DNA of 64,000 bases from Kondoa malvinella (taxonomy: Eukaryota; Basidiomycota; Agaricostilbomycetes; Agaricostilbales; Kondoaceae). Positions 35,262 through 48,001 of the stretch are shown in pieces; positions within the stretch are counted from its first letter, which is position 1; every line of letters begins with the position of its first letter. The notes beneath the pieces were generated by a model. That model worked only from the letters and a program-made list of their open reading frames with translations. It was not told the DNA's origin and did no database searches. A program made the translations under genes and the position numbers. The stretch covers positions 1,040,805 to 1,104,804 of the forward strand of contig BCIM01000001.1 of the NCBI GenBank assembly GCA_039545315.1, given 5' to 3'.

Positions 35262-37912
35262 CTATGGAAGTGGTGAGGCAGGTGTCGTAGGTGTAGACGG
35301 TGTAGAGGTAGATTCGACTGCCCCGCCTTTGCGCATCCAGCTGTAAGACAGAATTGGCCATTAGCTCGTGAACACGCAGAGGACCAGCTTGCTTACATAG
35401 GCACTTTCTTCTGACTTCCCGCTGGACTAGAAACAGCAGGACTAACGCTTCTCGCTGGTGCTGGAATACTGATCGCCCCTCCCTCTCTACTTCCCCATTC
35501 ATTGAACCTCTTTGTGTCTTTTACTTCATCAACAATAATTGGAAAGCTTTGGTCTTGATCAGACTCGACCTTGACTGGCTGAGGAGTAGGCGATGGCGAT
35601 GGTGCGAGTGAGCGATGGAAAGATTCCGAAGGTGAAGACGGTTTGGTCGAAGGTTGGCCGTCAACTTCTCGTGAGTCTTCTTCGTTGTCAGTCTCCATGT
35701 CTGGCATGTCGCTAGGTGGAGGAGAGACGCTGGATGAGACGGAAAGATTAGAGAAGGTATTGGTCATGCCCTGATCTGTGGATTCCACCTGTGAGGCAGA
35801 CACAGGCTGAGGATCTGAGGCGGCTCGCGGATGCTGAGCTGCTTCCATTTCGCTGTCTACAACTGGAATTGCTGGAGCTATTGTAGTGTCGTTCGCTGGA
35901 AGCTTTTCTACAGGCGTGATTTGCTCCTTTGGCTCGGTCTTCGGTTGCTCGCTGTCCTTCGCCTGAGCTTGCGACTTTCCGGCTGCAGCAGATGCGTTCT
36001 GAGACGATTCTTGATCAGGAGATGCCGCCTTCTTAGTCTCGGCAGAACCCTCGACAGCTGAAGAATGTTTGCCGTCCGCCAGCTCAACATCCTTTGAGCT
36101 CCCTTCCTCTTTCGCTCTGACTCCCACTTCTTTCGCCTTGCCCTCATCTGCTTTGACCAACGTTCTCTTCTTCTTTGTCAAATCCACTTTTCCCACAGGT
36201 CCAACAGGTTTATTGATCGCAGCACCAGGTCTTCCAATCCTGGCTTTCGAAACCACATTAGCCGCTTGACCCAATTCCTCTTTCTTTGGCTCCTTCTTGA
36301 TCGGACCCATCCGAGAAGTTACTGAAGTTCTTTTCGTGACGGCTGCAGAGATGGAAGGTGATGCGCCAGGATTGCTTAATTTCGGAGTATTGGATTTCGC
36401 TAGCGGTCCGCCGAGGCGAGCTTTGGACATGACTTTGCCTGCTGGTGAGTCTTTCGATATCCCAGGTGCGGTATTGGGTTCCTTCGCTAAGCCTTTCGGT
36501 GTGCCCTGCTGATCGAAGGAGCTGGCAGGCTTGGGTTGATCTGAAGTTTTCGTGATCGTGGGACTGGAGACAGTCGCTTTGGATGTACGCTTAGCTGAAG
36601 CAGCTGTCGGCCGACTGAGCGTGGAAGAAGTGCGAGGTTTCGGTGTAGCGTCTGCTTTCGATAGAGGGGATTCTCTCGGTTTGACAATAGGTTTACGAGG
36701 TATTGGACTGCCATTAGATTCTGATCGGGACGCTCCTCTTCCCAGACTGGACGTCTCAGCCAATTTCGAAGTAGAAGCAGAACTTGTGCCAGACACTGTG
36801 GTCTTGGTAGTCTTTGGAGAAGCTCCGAGTCTGTTCTTTGCGAGAAAGCTGGCAGTAGGAGAGTTGACACTTCGCTTCAAGCTTGAGGCACTAATAGCTG
36901 ATTGAGACTCTGCTGTCGACTCGGAAGCAGCTCTGCGAGGAAAGGTAGCTGGTGCGATAGGCTTCTTGACTGCTCGTACAGGACTTGCTTGTTTCGGAGC
37001 AGCGTTGGACTTTGGCTCTGCTACTTTCTGAATATCTTGCGCAAGAGCAGCTGGAGGTATTTCGACATTTGCTTTGGTCGCTTCGTTTGTCGTCACTTCG
37101 CTGCTGGTTGGGACTGGCGCCTCTTGTTCAAACTTGACTTCGTTGCTGACAGACGAAGGACGCCTACTAGGCAGTGACGCGCTCAAGCTATGCGGAGACA
37201 GGCCACCTTGTGATCCTCTGGAAATTGATCTGACGAGGGGTGTTGGCGACAACGACGAGTTTCCATCTGTAGCTGCAAGTAAACAGTCAGCTCGGCGCTA
37301 CAATATGCTGTAGCGGGTACTGCTCACCATCCGTGTCTATGCGCTGCTGAAACAGCGAGACCAACTCTGATGCACGACGTCCTCTGTCAATATCGTTCAG
37401 TCTGTGCCTACGCGCATTGCAACGGACTGCTTACCGACGCTCGTCTGGCAAAGGCATAAGTTCACCTCTGTCGTCGCAGAGTCGTGATGGTACAAAACAA
37501 GAAATGTCCAGAAGGTCTTCGCCTTGGGGGACGCGCGCGATGTCGAAAATGCTGCTTCGCTGAGCAAAGTATCGACTGTCTCGACAGCTTCAGAGGGCGC
37601 ACAAGCGGAGGTCCGAATGACTGCGACGAGCGAGATGCTTCCTTCGCGTCCGTCTGCTCGGCAAGAGAACGTGAAGAAGTCGTCCAAGAGCTCCACGCTA
37701 CCGCTCCAGTCTCGTAATGTGCACTAGGTGCTGCTACTATCTAGCGCTGTCGACTCACGTCGATCTTTCCACTTGTGCTCGGCACTCGAAGATTGGTTCT
37801 GAGATGAACACCTTCTATCTCTTCTTGACAGACTCGTGATTCTTGAAGCCAGTCTCATTTTATCTGCTTCTTTGCTGTCCCTGACGACCGCTTTGCTTGC
37901 TGTACACTCCAT
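35262..37912 (-). CDS. Large disordered Ser/Pro/Lys-rich protein
   Basis: About 800 residues. One exon of over 600 codons (about 35400-37250) is low-complexity: KPIVKPRESPLSKADATPKP, RPTAASAKRTSKATV and many S/T-P and K-rich phrases, with an acidic C-terminal third. The last exon ends TPTTPASPLP at 35262. Upstream, short exons give a more ordered N-terminus: YFAQRSSIFDIARVPQGEDL, then LDISCFVPSRLC and ELMPLPDERRGRRASELVSL. The most 5' exon starts MECTASKAVVRDSKEADK at 37912. The join between that exon and the rest (37700-37780) is the weakest part; an internal ATG at 37457 is the fallback. The composition resembles microtubule-associated proteins, but no domain supports that. Confidence 0.65.
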
Positions 37913-37942
37913 TGTGTCGCTCTCTGCGCAAGAGATAGTGCC

Positions 37943-39345
37943 ATGAAAGGGCTGGTCCCTGCTTTGGTCGCTCTGTTCTGTGCGATATGCGCTAGGGTTG
38001 GGTGTCAAGAGACGACTTGGCAGGACGACGATAAGCGAATTACGTATACGCCTTCAGGTAGGCTTGTCGCAAAAGCCGTCTCGAACCTATTGACAGTTAT
38101 CTATAGCCCGATGGTGTATGTCCAAGTCACATGAGCAAGAACTTTGCTGACACATTCTATAGCTCATTGGAGTGCCAGAGAGACAGTGTCAAGCGGTACT
38201 TTATCATTTTCAAGCGATGCACAAGCTAGCTATTCCTTTACCTTCGAAGGTGCGTCTAGTCGAAAAGTACGGTCGGCAAAGCCTAACAGTCCTCCAGGCA
38301 CTGGATTCCAAATATACGGACCTAAGGGCTACAATAACGGTTTTTGCGACTATACTATCGTTAGTGCTTCGTCTCGCTCCTTATTTCGTCATTAGACGTC
38401 TTTCTGCAGGATGACACGACCACAGGCAACTTTGATCAATACGAGGCATATACAGACATCGACTTGGTGCCTGTACTGCTGCTTGAGCAAAGAAATCTAC
38501 AAGCTGGAACCCATGAAGTTGTAGTCAGCAATCGAGCAGGAGATGACGGAAGGATATCAAGAGGAGGGCAGCCCGATATCGCGCTAGACTACATTGTCAT
38601 CTTCAGCACATCGGCGACCCAGAAGTTGGCAGCTGGTGATGCAAATTCGACTGATGTTACAAGGGATTTCGAGATCATCATTCTCGAACCGGCACCGCCA
38701 ATTCCTACTTCGAGCTCGGCTACACCTACTAGTAGCGCAACATCGACTCAATCGACGAGACCGGCAAGTACGTTCGTACCAGCTCCAATTCGCACTCTTC
38801 TCCCAGCCGAACCAAAAGACGAATCAACCGATGCAGCAGCGGCGTCTCAGTCAGCCTCGAGCAAGCCGAAAGATCAGACTATTTTGATTGCAGCAGTCTC
38901 TAGTGCTCTAGCAGCAGTCGCGATCCTTTTTGGCATTGTGATTTCCTGCATTCTCTATCGGCGACGCAAGAAACGCAATCAAGCTCCTTCAACCGCAGCA
39001 CCACCTTCAGTCATTTCACACCGGTCTCATGCGACTACACCATCATCCATTGCGAAAGGCTCTGTTCATTCTCCCATACATTCACCGCCGATACAGATGC
39101 CCGCCAGTTCACCAATGATGCAAAGAGCACCATCATATACGCATCCTCAGCCTTCTTTCTTCCATCCTCCCCCTATTCAATACCTGCCCCCGGAATCCTT
39201 CATCTCGATGCGGTATAGCGAGCGACGGACAAGTTACGGTGGTTTGAGCAGGACTACAAGAGCTGATTCGAATATCGATCCGTACATGTCAGGCGATGAT
39301 CAGGAAAGGCCGGGTGATAACAGGAGCAGCAGGGGCTATATATGA
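37943..39345 (+). CDS. Single-span cell-surface protein, paralogue A
   Basis: Secreted-then-anchored protein. The start MKGLVPALVALFCAICARVG is a signal peptide. The ectodomain begins QETTWQDDDKRITYTPSG and continues HWSARETVSSGTLSFSSDAQ, ASYSFTFEGTGFQIYGPKGY and LQAGTHEVVVSNRAGDDGRI, a beta-rich, jelly-roll-like fold. A Ser/Thr/Pro stalk follows, then a transmembrane helix (ILIAAVSSALAAVAILFGIV), a basic stop YRRRKKR and a Pro/Ser-rich cytosolic tail ending GDNRSSRGYI. Three or more small introns cut the ectodomain. The architecture is common among basidiomycete membrane proteins that display a carbohydrate- or ligand-binding-like domain. The ligand is unknown. The next gene is a tandem copy. 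Confidence 0.82.
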
Positions 39346-39790
39346 GAATTGTCGTATTTGTACTTGCTTGGAGGAAATGTGGTTCCAAGCAAACGATGAC
39401 TACATCCTGCAGAGCAGCAATACCATTCGCGTTATCCGGGTATCGCGCTAGAACTCTTCCAAGGCTTCTGGTCCGACATGCAGACTCTCAAAGTCGCGCC
39501 AGCTTCCACTGCAACTGAAAGATTTCCAATAGTCTAATTGGCAGCCGGTTTGTAAGGAGAAGCACAAGCTTTGAGCGCTGTTTCGCTCTGTTTCTGCCCA
39601 TCTCCGTACCTTCACGGACCTAGAAGTTTGCTTCTGCGTGTGCATCTTCATTTCTTTCTCGGTCAGGCTGGCTTGTTTCTTTGCTGTATGAAACATCTCT
39701 GCTGTCTCGTGTCCTGCACAACAACCCTGCTTTGCTCGCGTACACAGTATCTTCCTCCTCCGTCCGAGCAAAGCGACAGGTTAAAGTGCG
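39346..39790. other. Intergenic region between the tandem paralogues
   Basis: About 445 bp. No coding or RNA gene is seen; open frames at 39448-39882 are unsupported. It must hold the 3' end of the first copy and the promoter of the second. Confidence 0.4.
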
Positions 39791-41111
39791 ATGAGGTCCA
39801 ATCTGGTTCGGTTAGCTCTTTGTGTCATCTTCACCCTTGTTGCAAGCTATGCTCGTGCTCAAGAGACTTGGCAAGACGATGATACACGGATCACGTACGA
39901 GCCGAAAGGTATGCCTTGATATGTTCATGCCTTCATTAGCTGATCTCATTTCGCTCCGCAGGCAGCTGGAGTGAGTAATACTTCTTTTGGCGGAGTCAGC
40001 CGCTCATCTACCATAGATCATTGGACTGGAGCTTCTACTGTTTCCAGCGGAACCATATCTTTCACCAGTCGAGCGCAAGCCAACTACTCCTTCTCTTTCG
40101 AAGGTAAATTCCCGTCTTATCGGTTACTTGCGTCCTCTGACGTACCTTCTAGGCACTACGTTTGAGCTCTGGGGCTCGACGAAGCAGGACAGAGGTTGGG
40201 TCGACGTAGCTGTCGTAAGAATATCTCAACGTGTTATCACAAGCGCTTAACACCAGGTGATTTTATACAGGATGGTCAAAGCGCTGGTTCCTTCGACCAA
40301 TTCGAAGCATCAAAAGCCAACGTCACAGCACCCATTCAACAGATATCGATAAACAACCTAGCGGCTGGAACTCATGAAGTCGTGGTCAACAACAGAGGAG
40401 GTGACGATGCTAGAATTCCGAGTCGAGGACAACCTGTAAGTCTGCTCGCTCTTCAGCAGCAAATCCGCTTGCTCATGTTTGGGTTCGCTCATGCAGGATC
40501 TAGCCATTGACTATATCGTCATTCGGAATGAGCCGCCTGCCAGCGCATCTTCCGCACCTCTTCAATCTACCAGCAATGCTAAGACAAGTACAACTTCTGA
40601 AGACGTCCCAATCATCAAGCTGGAATCGGATGACCTTGCCCCAAACTTCAAGACCAGTTCAAGCCCTGCCTCATCCTCCAGTATTTCGACGTCCTCGTCA
40701 TCAATAGCATCTAGCGATACAGCTGCATCAGCAGTGGAAGCTCGAACGGAAGAGAGCCAAAATCAGACCGTCCTCGTCGCGGCCATATGCAGCAGTTTAG
40801 CCGCCCTCGTTATTCTGTTCGGCATACTGACTGGTTATATCCTGTATCGACGGAAGCAAATCTCCTCTTCTGCACGACCTGTCTCATACGTGCCAAACTT
40901 CTCAACTGCTGCTTCGCCGGTTAAGGAGGATTGTTATTCGCCTAGACTCTACTCGTCTGCTCAACATCAACCAGCGCCCGCTGAAGTCTTCGCCCCAGAG
41001 GCACCCTTTTCCTCCTATGGATACGCTCGACGCAGCTATGGCGGAACAACTGGATGGACGAGAGCGCTGTCGGAGTCGGACAAATCTAGCTTGGATAGAC
41101 AGTTCCGATAG
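39791..41111 (+). CDS. Single-span cell-surface protein, paralogue B
   Basis: Tandem homologue of the preceding gene. The start MRSNLVRLALCVIFTLVASY is a signal peptide and the ectodomain opens QETWQDDDTRITYEPKG. Matching blocks include HWTGASTVSSGTISFTSRAQ, ANYSFSFEGTTFELWGS and LAAGTHEVVVNNRGGDDARI, with the same intron positions after the first domain line and before the GDD block. A Ser-rich stalk, a transmembrane helix (VLVAAICSSLAALVILFGIL) and a basic stop YRRKQ follow. The cytosolic tail is shorter and ends SSLDRQFR. Both copies keep the ectodomain and the tail phrase RRxSYGG, while the stalks have diverged. Confidence 0.82.
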
Positions 41112-41274
41112 ACGCGACGTGTCATATGTGCATCAGTAAATGGGTCCAATGGATGTCACTCTGTAGCCTTGTGAAACGAAACGAGGATGGATACGAATAC
41201 AACGCGAACAAGTATCGGTTGATTCAGGCATCCAAAGGCTTGTAACCTGATAATTGCAAATGCTCCTTTGTACA

Positions 41275-43877
41275 TCACCAAGACTCCCAAGCAGTCGCAG
41301 GCTGTAACAGCGCGTGTCAGTTCCGCCGTTCTTGACATGGAGCAGAGTGCTTACCATAGCAATCAAGCGGTTGAACAGCTCATTCCGTCTGTGAATCGCT
41401 GTCACGTAATGTGAAGTCCCTTGGTTATCGACAATGACCAGCCCATCCGCTACTTCTTGTCCTAGCACAGCACCGACGACCAATTTTGACTTGAAGCCCA
41501 ACCCGCCGACTTTCTTCAGCTCTTTTATATCAATCAATTGCACAGAGAAAGCAGCTTCATCTTTGGCCAAAAGTTTCTGGTAAATGAAAGAGACGCAAGG
41601 TGTGGTCGCAGCCGTGCTAATGATGAGGTAGCCCTTTTTGCCATGAAATCTACATTTGTAGACTTTTCGCATGGAGCGCAGATCTGTGGTCAGAACCATC
41701 AGTGACCTTAGAACCAATAGTGAAAACTCACGGCTTGGTCCATCAGCGATCTTGCGCTCCTCGGGGTCCGCATGGCCAGGCAAAGCACCCAGCCGTTGTT
41801 TCGCATGCTCGCTTCCCACTGATGCCTTTACTCTGTCGACGCCCAATGCAGTGCTGACACCACCTTTGGCGAATGTCTTCATGGCATTGACGATCTTGCG
41901 ACCAGGCTTCTGCTTGGCCTTTTCAAGCTGTTCAGGTGGCACGCCTTCAGGTTTCTGCTCCGCCGCAACGCGATCATGTTCATCGTCCGATTCATCCTCG
42001 TCAATCTCATAATCGGATGGAATGTCTGCTTCTGCTTCCTTGGCATTCTCTGGTGATTCTGCATAGATCGGCGGAGGGGGTAGCGGTGTCTTCTCAGCTT
42101 CGCCAAGTCGTAATAAAGTGAGGGTAAGTTGAGCATTTGTTGGGACACCGAGGAGCAAAGTGCTGCATAGACAATCAGGGATCATCCGTATCACCTGATC
42201 AATAAGCTTACTTCCTGAGCTCCAGATATTGCGGCCAGTTGGGCACATTCACGTTCAGCCAATGAATGCCTCGTGTAATCAAAGGTTGACCAAAGAAGCC
42301 AAACCCAGCACCAAAGCTGATACCACGAGCTACCAGACCGGGCGGAATGACGAGCGACGCGAGAAAGAGACCAGCGACGATACCAGCCAGCTTTAGTCGA
42401 ACGTCATCGCGGAACGGTAGTGTTGGACTCAAGACGCTGTGAGTCGATGGGATAAACACAAGGCAAGCTCCTAGCTGTCTCGTCTCTACTCACTTGGCAA
42501 AGCGTTCCCAACCATCTGATGTATCCGACATGAGACGTTGTACAGGTCTGACGTTCTTCCACATGGCATCCATCACTGTGCCAATTCGGAATAGTCAATA
42601 AGGCAATACATGGCATACAGGCCGCTTACTAGGCTCCTTGGTATGATCTTTGCTAGGCGGAGGGTCAGCACCGGCAGCGTCTTGTTTCGCATCAGCTGTC
42701 ACCAAAGATTGTGTCCATCAGCAAGCCCAAACGTAAAATCGATCGACTAACCAGCAGCAGCCAACAAGTTAGTCGGGTCCGGCACTTTTTTATCCGCTTT
42801 GGCAGCATGTTCTCCATCATCCTTACCGCTGCTCTTGCCTAAAGCTGAACCCAATGCTAATGTCGCAAAGGAGGCGACGAAGTTACTGGCTTCCCTTTCC
42901 GCGGCTTCACCTTTATGTTTCTCGTCTGCGCCAGTGAGCGAGTCTGTAGATTTCAGAGAACCGGCTTTAGGAGTTTGGACATTGCCTGTTTTGCTATTGA
43001 TTGCTGCTATTGGTGCAGGTGGAAAGACTATAGGTCTAGCTGGTGGATGAAGGATGAGGACAGCGAGAAAGACAAAGAAAGCAGGCATGACGAGATTGAA
43101 AGCCCATGCTGTAAAGTAGCATGCGCACCATGTTGATGACCGACGAACTTCATTCCATGATCGTAGGCGTGCAAGATGCTTTGCAAAGCCGGCTAGGCCA
43201 ATAAAGACTGTATAGTAGATTCGCTCAATCTGAGTTCTGAGCTTATCTGGCGAAAACTCTTCTTCAAGCGAGACTTCAAGATCCAGATGACCGGTCGGTA
43301 TTGAGCTTCTGGGTATACTTTTGACGTGTTGTGTTTGCCCATTGAATCGCCGTATCAATAGCCAAAGGCCATCATTCGCCAAACCTCTCCTGCAGTAAAT
43401 CTAAGCCTGGTCATATAGCATAACAAGCAGCTTACACCAAGTCTGTAGGCACATTATCCGGATCACTGGAATCGCATATTAGTTCAACACTTCCCGCGCG
43501 CATGACTACAAGACTCACTCGTCCCACCCAATGCTATTCGTACTAGGGTCCGCAGCAGCTTTAGACAATAACGCAGCTTCACCAGACGCAATAACATGTT
43601 TCGCTTCTGGCACCGCTGCTGCACCACCCGCTTTCAAATTATCGGGAACATCGTGAATATGAGTCTGTCTGCGAGATTCGTCTGCCTCTTCTGGTTCTGC
43701 AGGGTTCACGTTGGGCACAGGAGGTTCTCGTTCGACCAGAACTGCATCATCTTGCATTGTTTGCGTCGGGGGTGGTTCCTGAATTATCGTCGAAGTCGCA
43801 TTTGTTGCAACATGGGAATCTTCATAAGGAGGAGCAGGCCCTTGCGGCGGCAGGTCCAGAGGCTCGGCCAGTGGCAT
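41275..43877 (-). CDS. DUF3292-like fungal membrane protein
   Basis: About 670 residues over six or seven exons. The start MPLAEPLDLPPQGPAPPYED at 43877 is preferred; an in-frame ATG about 75 bases upstream (MCSLTSILPS) is possible. The N-terminus is Pro/Glu-rich. A conserved soluble block (NDGLWLLIRRFNGQTQHVKS, SPDKLRTQIERIYYTVFIGL) leads to a hydrophobic span FNLVMPAFFVFLAVLILHPP. A further pair of hydrophobic segments follows (AGIVAGLFLASLVIPPGLVA, GFFGQPLITRG). The C-terminal GRAM-like beta domain has VYKCRFHGKKGYLIISTAAT and ends LIAMPATAWESW after a last intron near 41300-41355. The arrangement matches fungal DUF3292 proteins, whose function is not known. The GRAM-like reading is my inference. 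Confidence 0.78.
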
Positions 43878-44060
43878 TCTTACGTTCGAGCGTTTGGCAG
43901 TTCGCGATTGACCCTTGTAGAAAGAAGGCAAAATTGACGTCAAACTACACATGGGAACGTGCACAAGATCTACGTCAAGCAATGTATAACGTGTGTGACT
44001 CGTGCATCTGGGCCGTTGCAGTAATTTGTTACACGGATACTATAGCTTATTCCCGATAAA

Positions 44061-45299
44061 TTACTTGGATCCGGTCAACCAGGAGAACCTGAGGATCGAG
44101 TCAGCTTTGATCATGGAGTAGACATGGATAGAGACATACCATCCCTTGCTTTCAGCCTTGGCTTTCTCGCCTTTGTATGCGGCCTGTGCTCGACCCGAAT
44201 CACTGGATGCTCAAACAAGCAAGCAAGCGGATCAACGCACCTGGTTAGCGCGAGCCTTGACGTATTCCTCATCCTGACACAATCACCTTCAGCAATAGCT
44301 CGATTGTAATGCTTTGTGCGAACTCACGAGACGAGAGGTCATGTCACTGGTCAAGCCAGAAGTCTTAGACAAAGCCTTGGCGTAGGCTGCTTCAGCTTGT
44401 GCTTTTACTTCAGCACTTTGCTTCTCAGACTGTGCTCGGCGCAATTCAGAATCTTCACGTGAGATATAAGAACCAGCCGCCGCACCTTGTTGCGAATGTC
44501 ATTGTATGCCTTTTCAGCCTTGTTGGTAGTTTCGTCCATTTGAGCGTAAGCCTTGTCCTTCTGCTGCTCATAGGTCTGTTTGGCTTCTTCCCTATCGGTT
44601 CCGAAAGACAGGCATGAGCATGACCCTCAAACTCGACGAAACGTAACCGACCAGGTCTGACCAGATTTGGCCTTGGTCTTCTCCCAGCTGTCACTCATAC
44701 CGTCAGAAAGCTTTTCAATAAGCTTGTGGTTAAGTACGACTGACAATTTGTGAGCCTCGTTGTTGTATGCGTCAGCTTGCTGCTGGATAGATTTGCCTAG
44801 TTTGTGGGCATCCCGGTCCAATTCATGGGCCTTCTCAGCAGCAGAGTCTGTACGGTGCAACTGTCTGAGCTGAAGTCAGCAGACAGACGAAAGTAGCCGC
44901 ACCTTTCGCCTTTTCAGCTGCGCTAGCCAGATCAGCACCAGCGGTCTGCGCCTTCTTACGAGCTTCAACAGCGGCAGAGTCATCCGAGAAGTACATGTAT
45001 GCGAGTGCTGGCAGTAGGACTGCTTATCAGCTACAAAAGCAGCAGATCCAGACCATACTGACCTCCTGCACCAACAGCGCCGACTGCCATAAGGATAGGG
45101 CCAGTGCTTGAGGAGGATTGTTGAACAGTAGCCTGGGGTGCATTGTGTACGCCAGGTCCCTATACAAAATATCTCAGACAACAAAAAGTGTGCGCCATAT
45201 CTCACGAACTGGAGGCGGTTGAGGCGAAACGTAGCCACGAGCGTTCCTGGGCTTGACGCTACGGAGAATAGGGCGAGCTGCTTGAGATGAACGATACAT
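44061..45299 (-). CDS. Mitochondrial-type coiled membrane protein (calcofluor-hypersensitive-like)
   Basis: Reconstructed from about seven short exons, roughly 250 residues. The start MYRSSQAARPILRSVKPRNA is basic and free of acids, like a mitochondrial presequence. A short helix (GPILMAVGAVGAGALAYMYF) gives one membrane span. The remainder is Ala/Lys/Glu-rich and probably a long helix or coiled coil: EARKKAQTAGADLASAAEKA, AHKLGKSIQQQADAYNNEAH, KDKAYAQMDETTNKAEKAYN and RRAQSEKQSAEVKAQAEAAY. It ends KGWFSWLTGSK at 44061. Fungal proteins named calcofluor white hypersensitive protein share this plan. Its biochemical role is not established. The first intron needs a GTTCGT donor at 45209. Confidence 0.68.
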
Positions 45300-45551
45300 G
45301 TTTGCAGAGTAGTGGTTGTAACGGGAAAACAAGACACAGACAGATGACGTCGCAAACTCGTGTCCATTTCGCGGGTGTCTGTCCGAGCTCATCAAGGCAT
45401 GTGAACGTGTTGGGAATTCTTTTGCATCTGTACAATCATCTTTAGATACCACAAGGGCTCTCCCTCTCTCGTATACCGCTTGACGCAAACTTCTCACTTT
45501 TGTTGAGCAGCTGCGTCTGCCAGTCGCTGAGCTTCGATAGCTTCAGCTCTT

Positions 45552-47558
45552 ATGACTTCGCAACGAGGCGTACTGGCGTACATCGCGAGCTTCTGGACAC
45601 TTGATCTCTTTCACTGCTCGCCATGGACTGCTCGTCTACTATGCGCACCTTTTCAGATCTTCCCTCCATTGGCTACTCTTCTCACTCTGCTGCACCTTAC
45701 GCGCTACATCAAGCTACCGAGCCTAGTCTTTGCCTATCTAGCGTTTGAGACTATCTTCTATGCGTAAGTAGTCACCCAGGATCTGCCATACCTGCTCAAT
45801 ACCATTGATAGCGGATACATGTACACAGCCTACACATCGCAAGGAAGAGTGCTCAACGTCTCAAGAGATCGAGCTGAAATCCTCAAGCTCTTCAACCGCG
45901 CTTTAATGTTTGGCCTACCACCCGAAATGGAGACCAAACCGATCCCGCACGACCTCGATAGCTCTTCTGAACGAGTTACGACTTTCAGAAAAGGGTTCAG
46001 CGCTTGGTTCTTCAATGTTCCGTTTGTTGAATTGGAGAGCGAGGACGTATTGAATTGGCTAGCGTGGAGTTTGCTAGACTCGGAATTACCTGCTTCGGGC
46101 GATGATCGGACGACATGTGAAGAGTGCTTGAAGTTGGTGGAAAAGCGTGCAGCGTGGAAGTTCAAGCAGGGCAAGAGCAATCGACCTTGTATCAGGTTGA
46201 CGATCGATCCTGTGCGAGTTGCGGCCAGGCCTTTCTTCCTTTACGTTAGTGTGGGTGCTTGGAACAAAGGCTGGGAATGGATCCTATTGGCAAGAGGGTT
46301 CAAGAAGATTACAAGTCGGGATGACGCAAAGATTGAGGCTTTACTACATGTGCCGAATGGATGGCAGGAACATCAAACGAAACTACCTCTACTCTTTTTG
46401 CATGGATTGGGACTAGGTTTCGCTGTTTGTTCCGTCCTCGGTTTTCTCCACTCTAGCTGAACCTTTCCATAGCAATACCGCTCGCTCATTCAGACACTGG
46501 CAAGACCAGGCGCACTACCAAAAGGCGATCGCCCAATCCTCATTCTCATTCAACCGAACATCTCAATGACCTTAGGGCATCGCTATCACCTCCGTCCACC
46601 TTCAAGAGTCGCAGTACAGCAAGGCTTATTAGACATCATTGATCAATTAGGCTGGGAAGAAAAGGGCATTGAAGTGTTGAGCCATTCATTCGGAACGATC
46701 GTGCATGGCCAGCTATTGAAGAACAAGCCGGATCTGGTCAAAAGGTCTTGCTTTGTTGATCCTGTGTAAGAATATGTTGCTGCTCTGTCCATCAAAGTCT
46801 GACCATGGATATGGATGTCAGTTGTTTCTGCTTGTGGGAGCCGAATGTGAGTGCAGTGCCCAACATAAATGGCCAAAGTCTGACTACCTCACGTTGGCTA
46901 GATCCCGAACAAGTGAGTTCGTTCAAGCAAGAGCATGTCCCTTCTGATGCATTCATCTCAGCTTCTTGTACAAAGTCCCCGAAAGCGGTATAGAGACATT
47001 GATGCGGTGAGGTTCGCTTTTGTGCCTTTTGGACTATTCTCATCCGAAGCAGGTACTTTGTCGCTCGCGAACTGGGCATTGCACTTTCGATACAGCGACA
47101 TTTTGACTGTTAGTGCTTCTTCCCCATACCTACTTCATATGAACCGAGTTAAACCAGGGGCGGATAACCTACTTTGGCATCATCAGATACCCAACGTCTC
47201 AGATCCGTGCGTCCATTCGGTCAATTAAATGACACGCCTCATTAGAGTCCATCACATTCAGGCACAAGACAAGCTTCTTCCTTGCTGGTCAAGATGGAGT
47301 TGCATATACTCCTCAGATCCGCACATACTTGCTTGAACGTGAGTGAGACGGCTCAAAGCTGACAATTGTAGCTTACGAAATGGTCTTACCACAGGCGGCG
47401 TAAGTGAAGAATCAGGTGGCTTATACCTCGAACCTGAGGCAGCGCATGGTGAGTCTTAGTTTCGCATGATCTGCTCCAGCTAATATTAGGCAGGCGAATC
47501 ACTCATTACGGGCGGCAAGACACTCAAGAAGATCATGCTTTGGCTTACGGAAGCTTGA
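45552..47558 (+). CDS. Membrane-anchored alpha/beta hydrolase
   Basis: About 520 residues in roughly seven exons. The N-terminus (MTSQRGVLAYIASFWTLDLF) runs into hydrophobic segments near residues 25-70, so it is probably anchored to a membrane. The hydrolase core starts KLPLLFLHGLGLG (the HG oxyanion motif) and ILILIQPNISM. The nucleophile elbow is SHSFGTIVHG. Later pieces are SFFLAGQDGVAYTPQI, for the acid strand, and LEPEAAHGESL, carrying the catalytic histidine. It ends KKIMLWLTEA at 47558. The triad Ser-Asp-His is therefore present. The substrate, presumably a lipid or ester, is unknown. The SHS in place of the common GHS is tolerated in the superfamily. Confidence 0.8.
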
Positions 47559-48001
47559 CCGTGCTCCTACCACGTTATGACGAGGATGGTTAGTAGATTT
47601 AGAGCATGAACATTAGATCTGTATAGTTATAGAGCATCTAGAGTAATATACAGGTATACAGGTTGCATTGTACCTGGGATCGCAAATACACAGGCATCAT
47701 ATAGAGAACAAAAACGGAACCGGAAGCCACAGGAGCCTGGACAGGAGCCTGGCTCTTCGTCGCAACCGATCCGAACCCACCACAAGCGCTGAGCAGCATC
47801 TGTTCTGGTGCATGGCTCTGTGAAACTGTGCGATTTAGACGAGGTTGGCGCGAAAAGAAACGTGAAGCCTACCGAGCTTTGTTTGACCAGCTCATACCTC
47901 CGAAACCTCGCCGATTCCGACAAACACTTGACCGCATGTCGTATCTGTAATGAAGTGGTCAGGATAGTGCGCCCGAGCCGATCAAGAATCAAGCATACGT
48001 T
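47559..48001. other. Intergenic region between convergent genes
   Basis: About 440 bp containing both 3' ends. Open frames at 47627-48137 lack domain features on either strand. No RNA gene was recognised. Confidence 0.4.
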
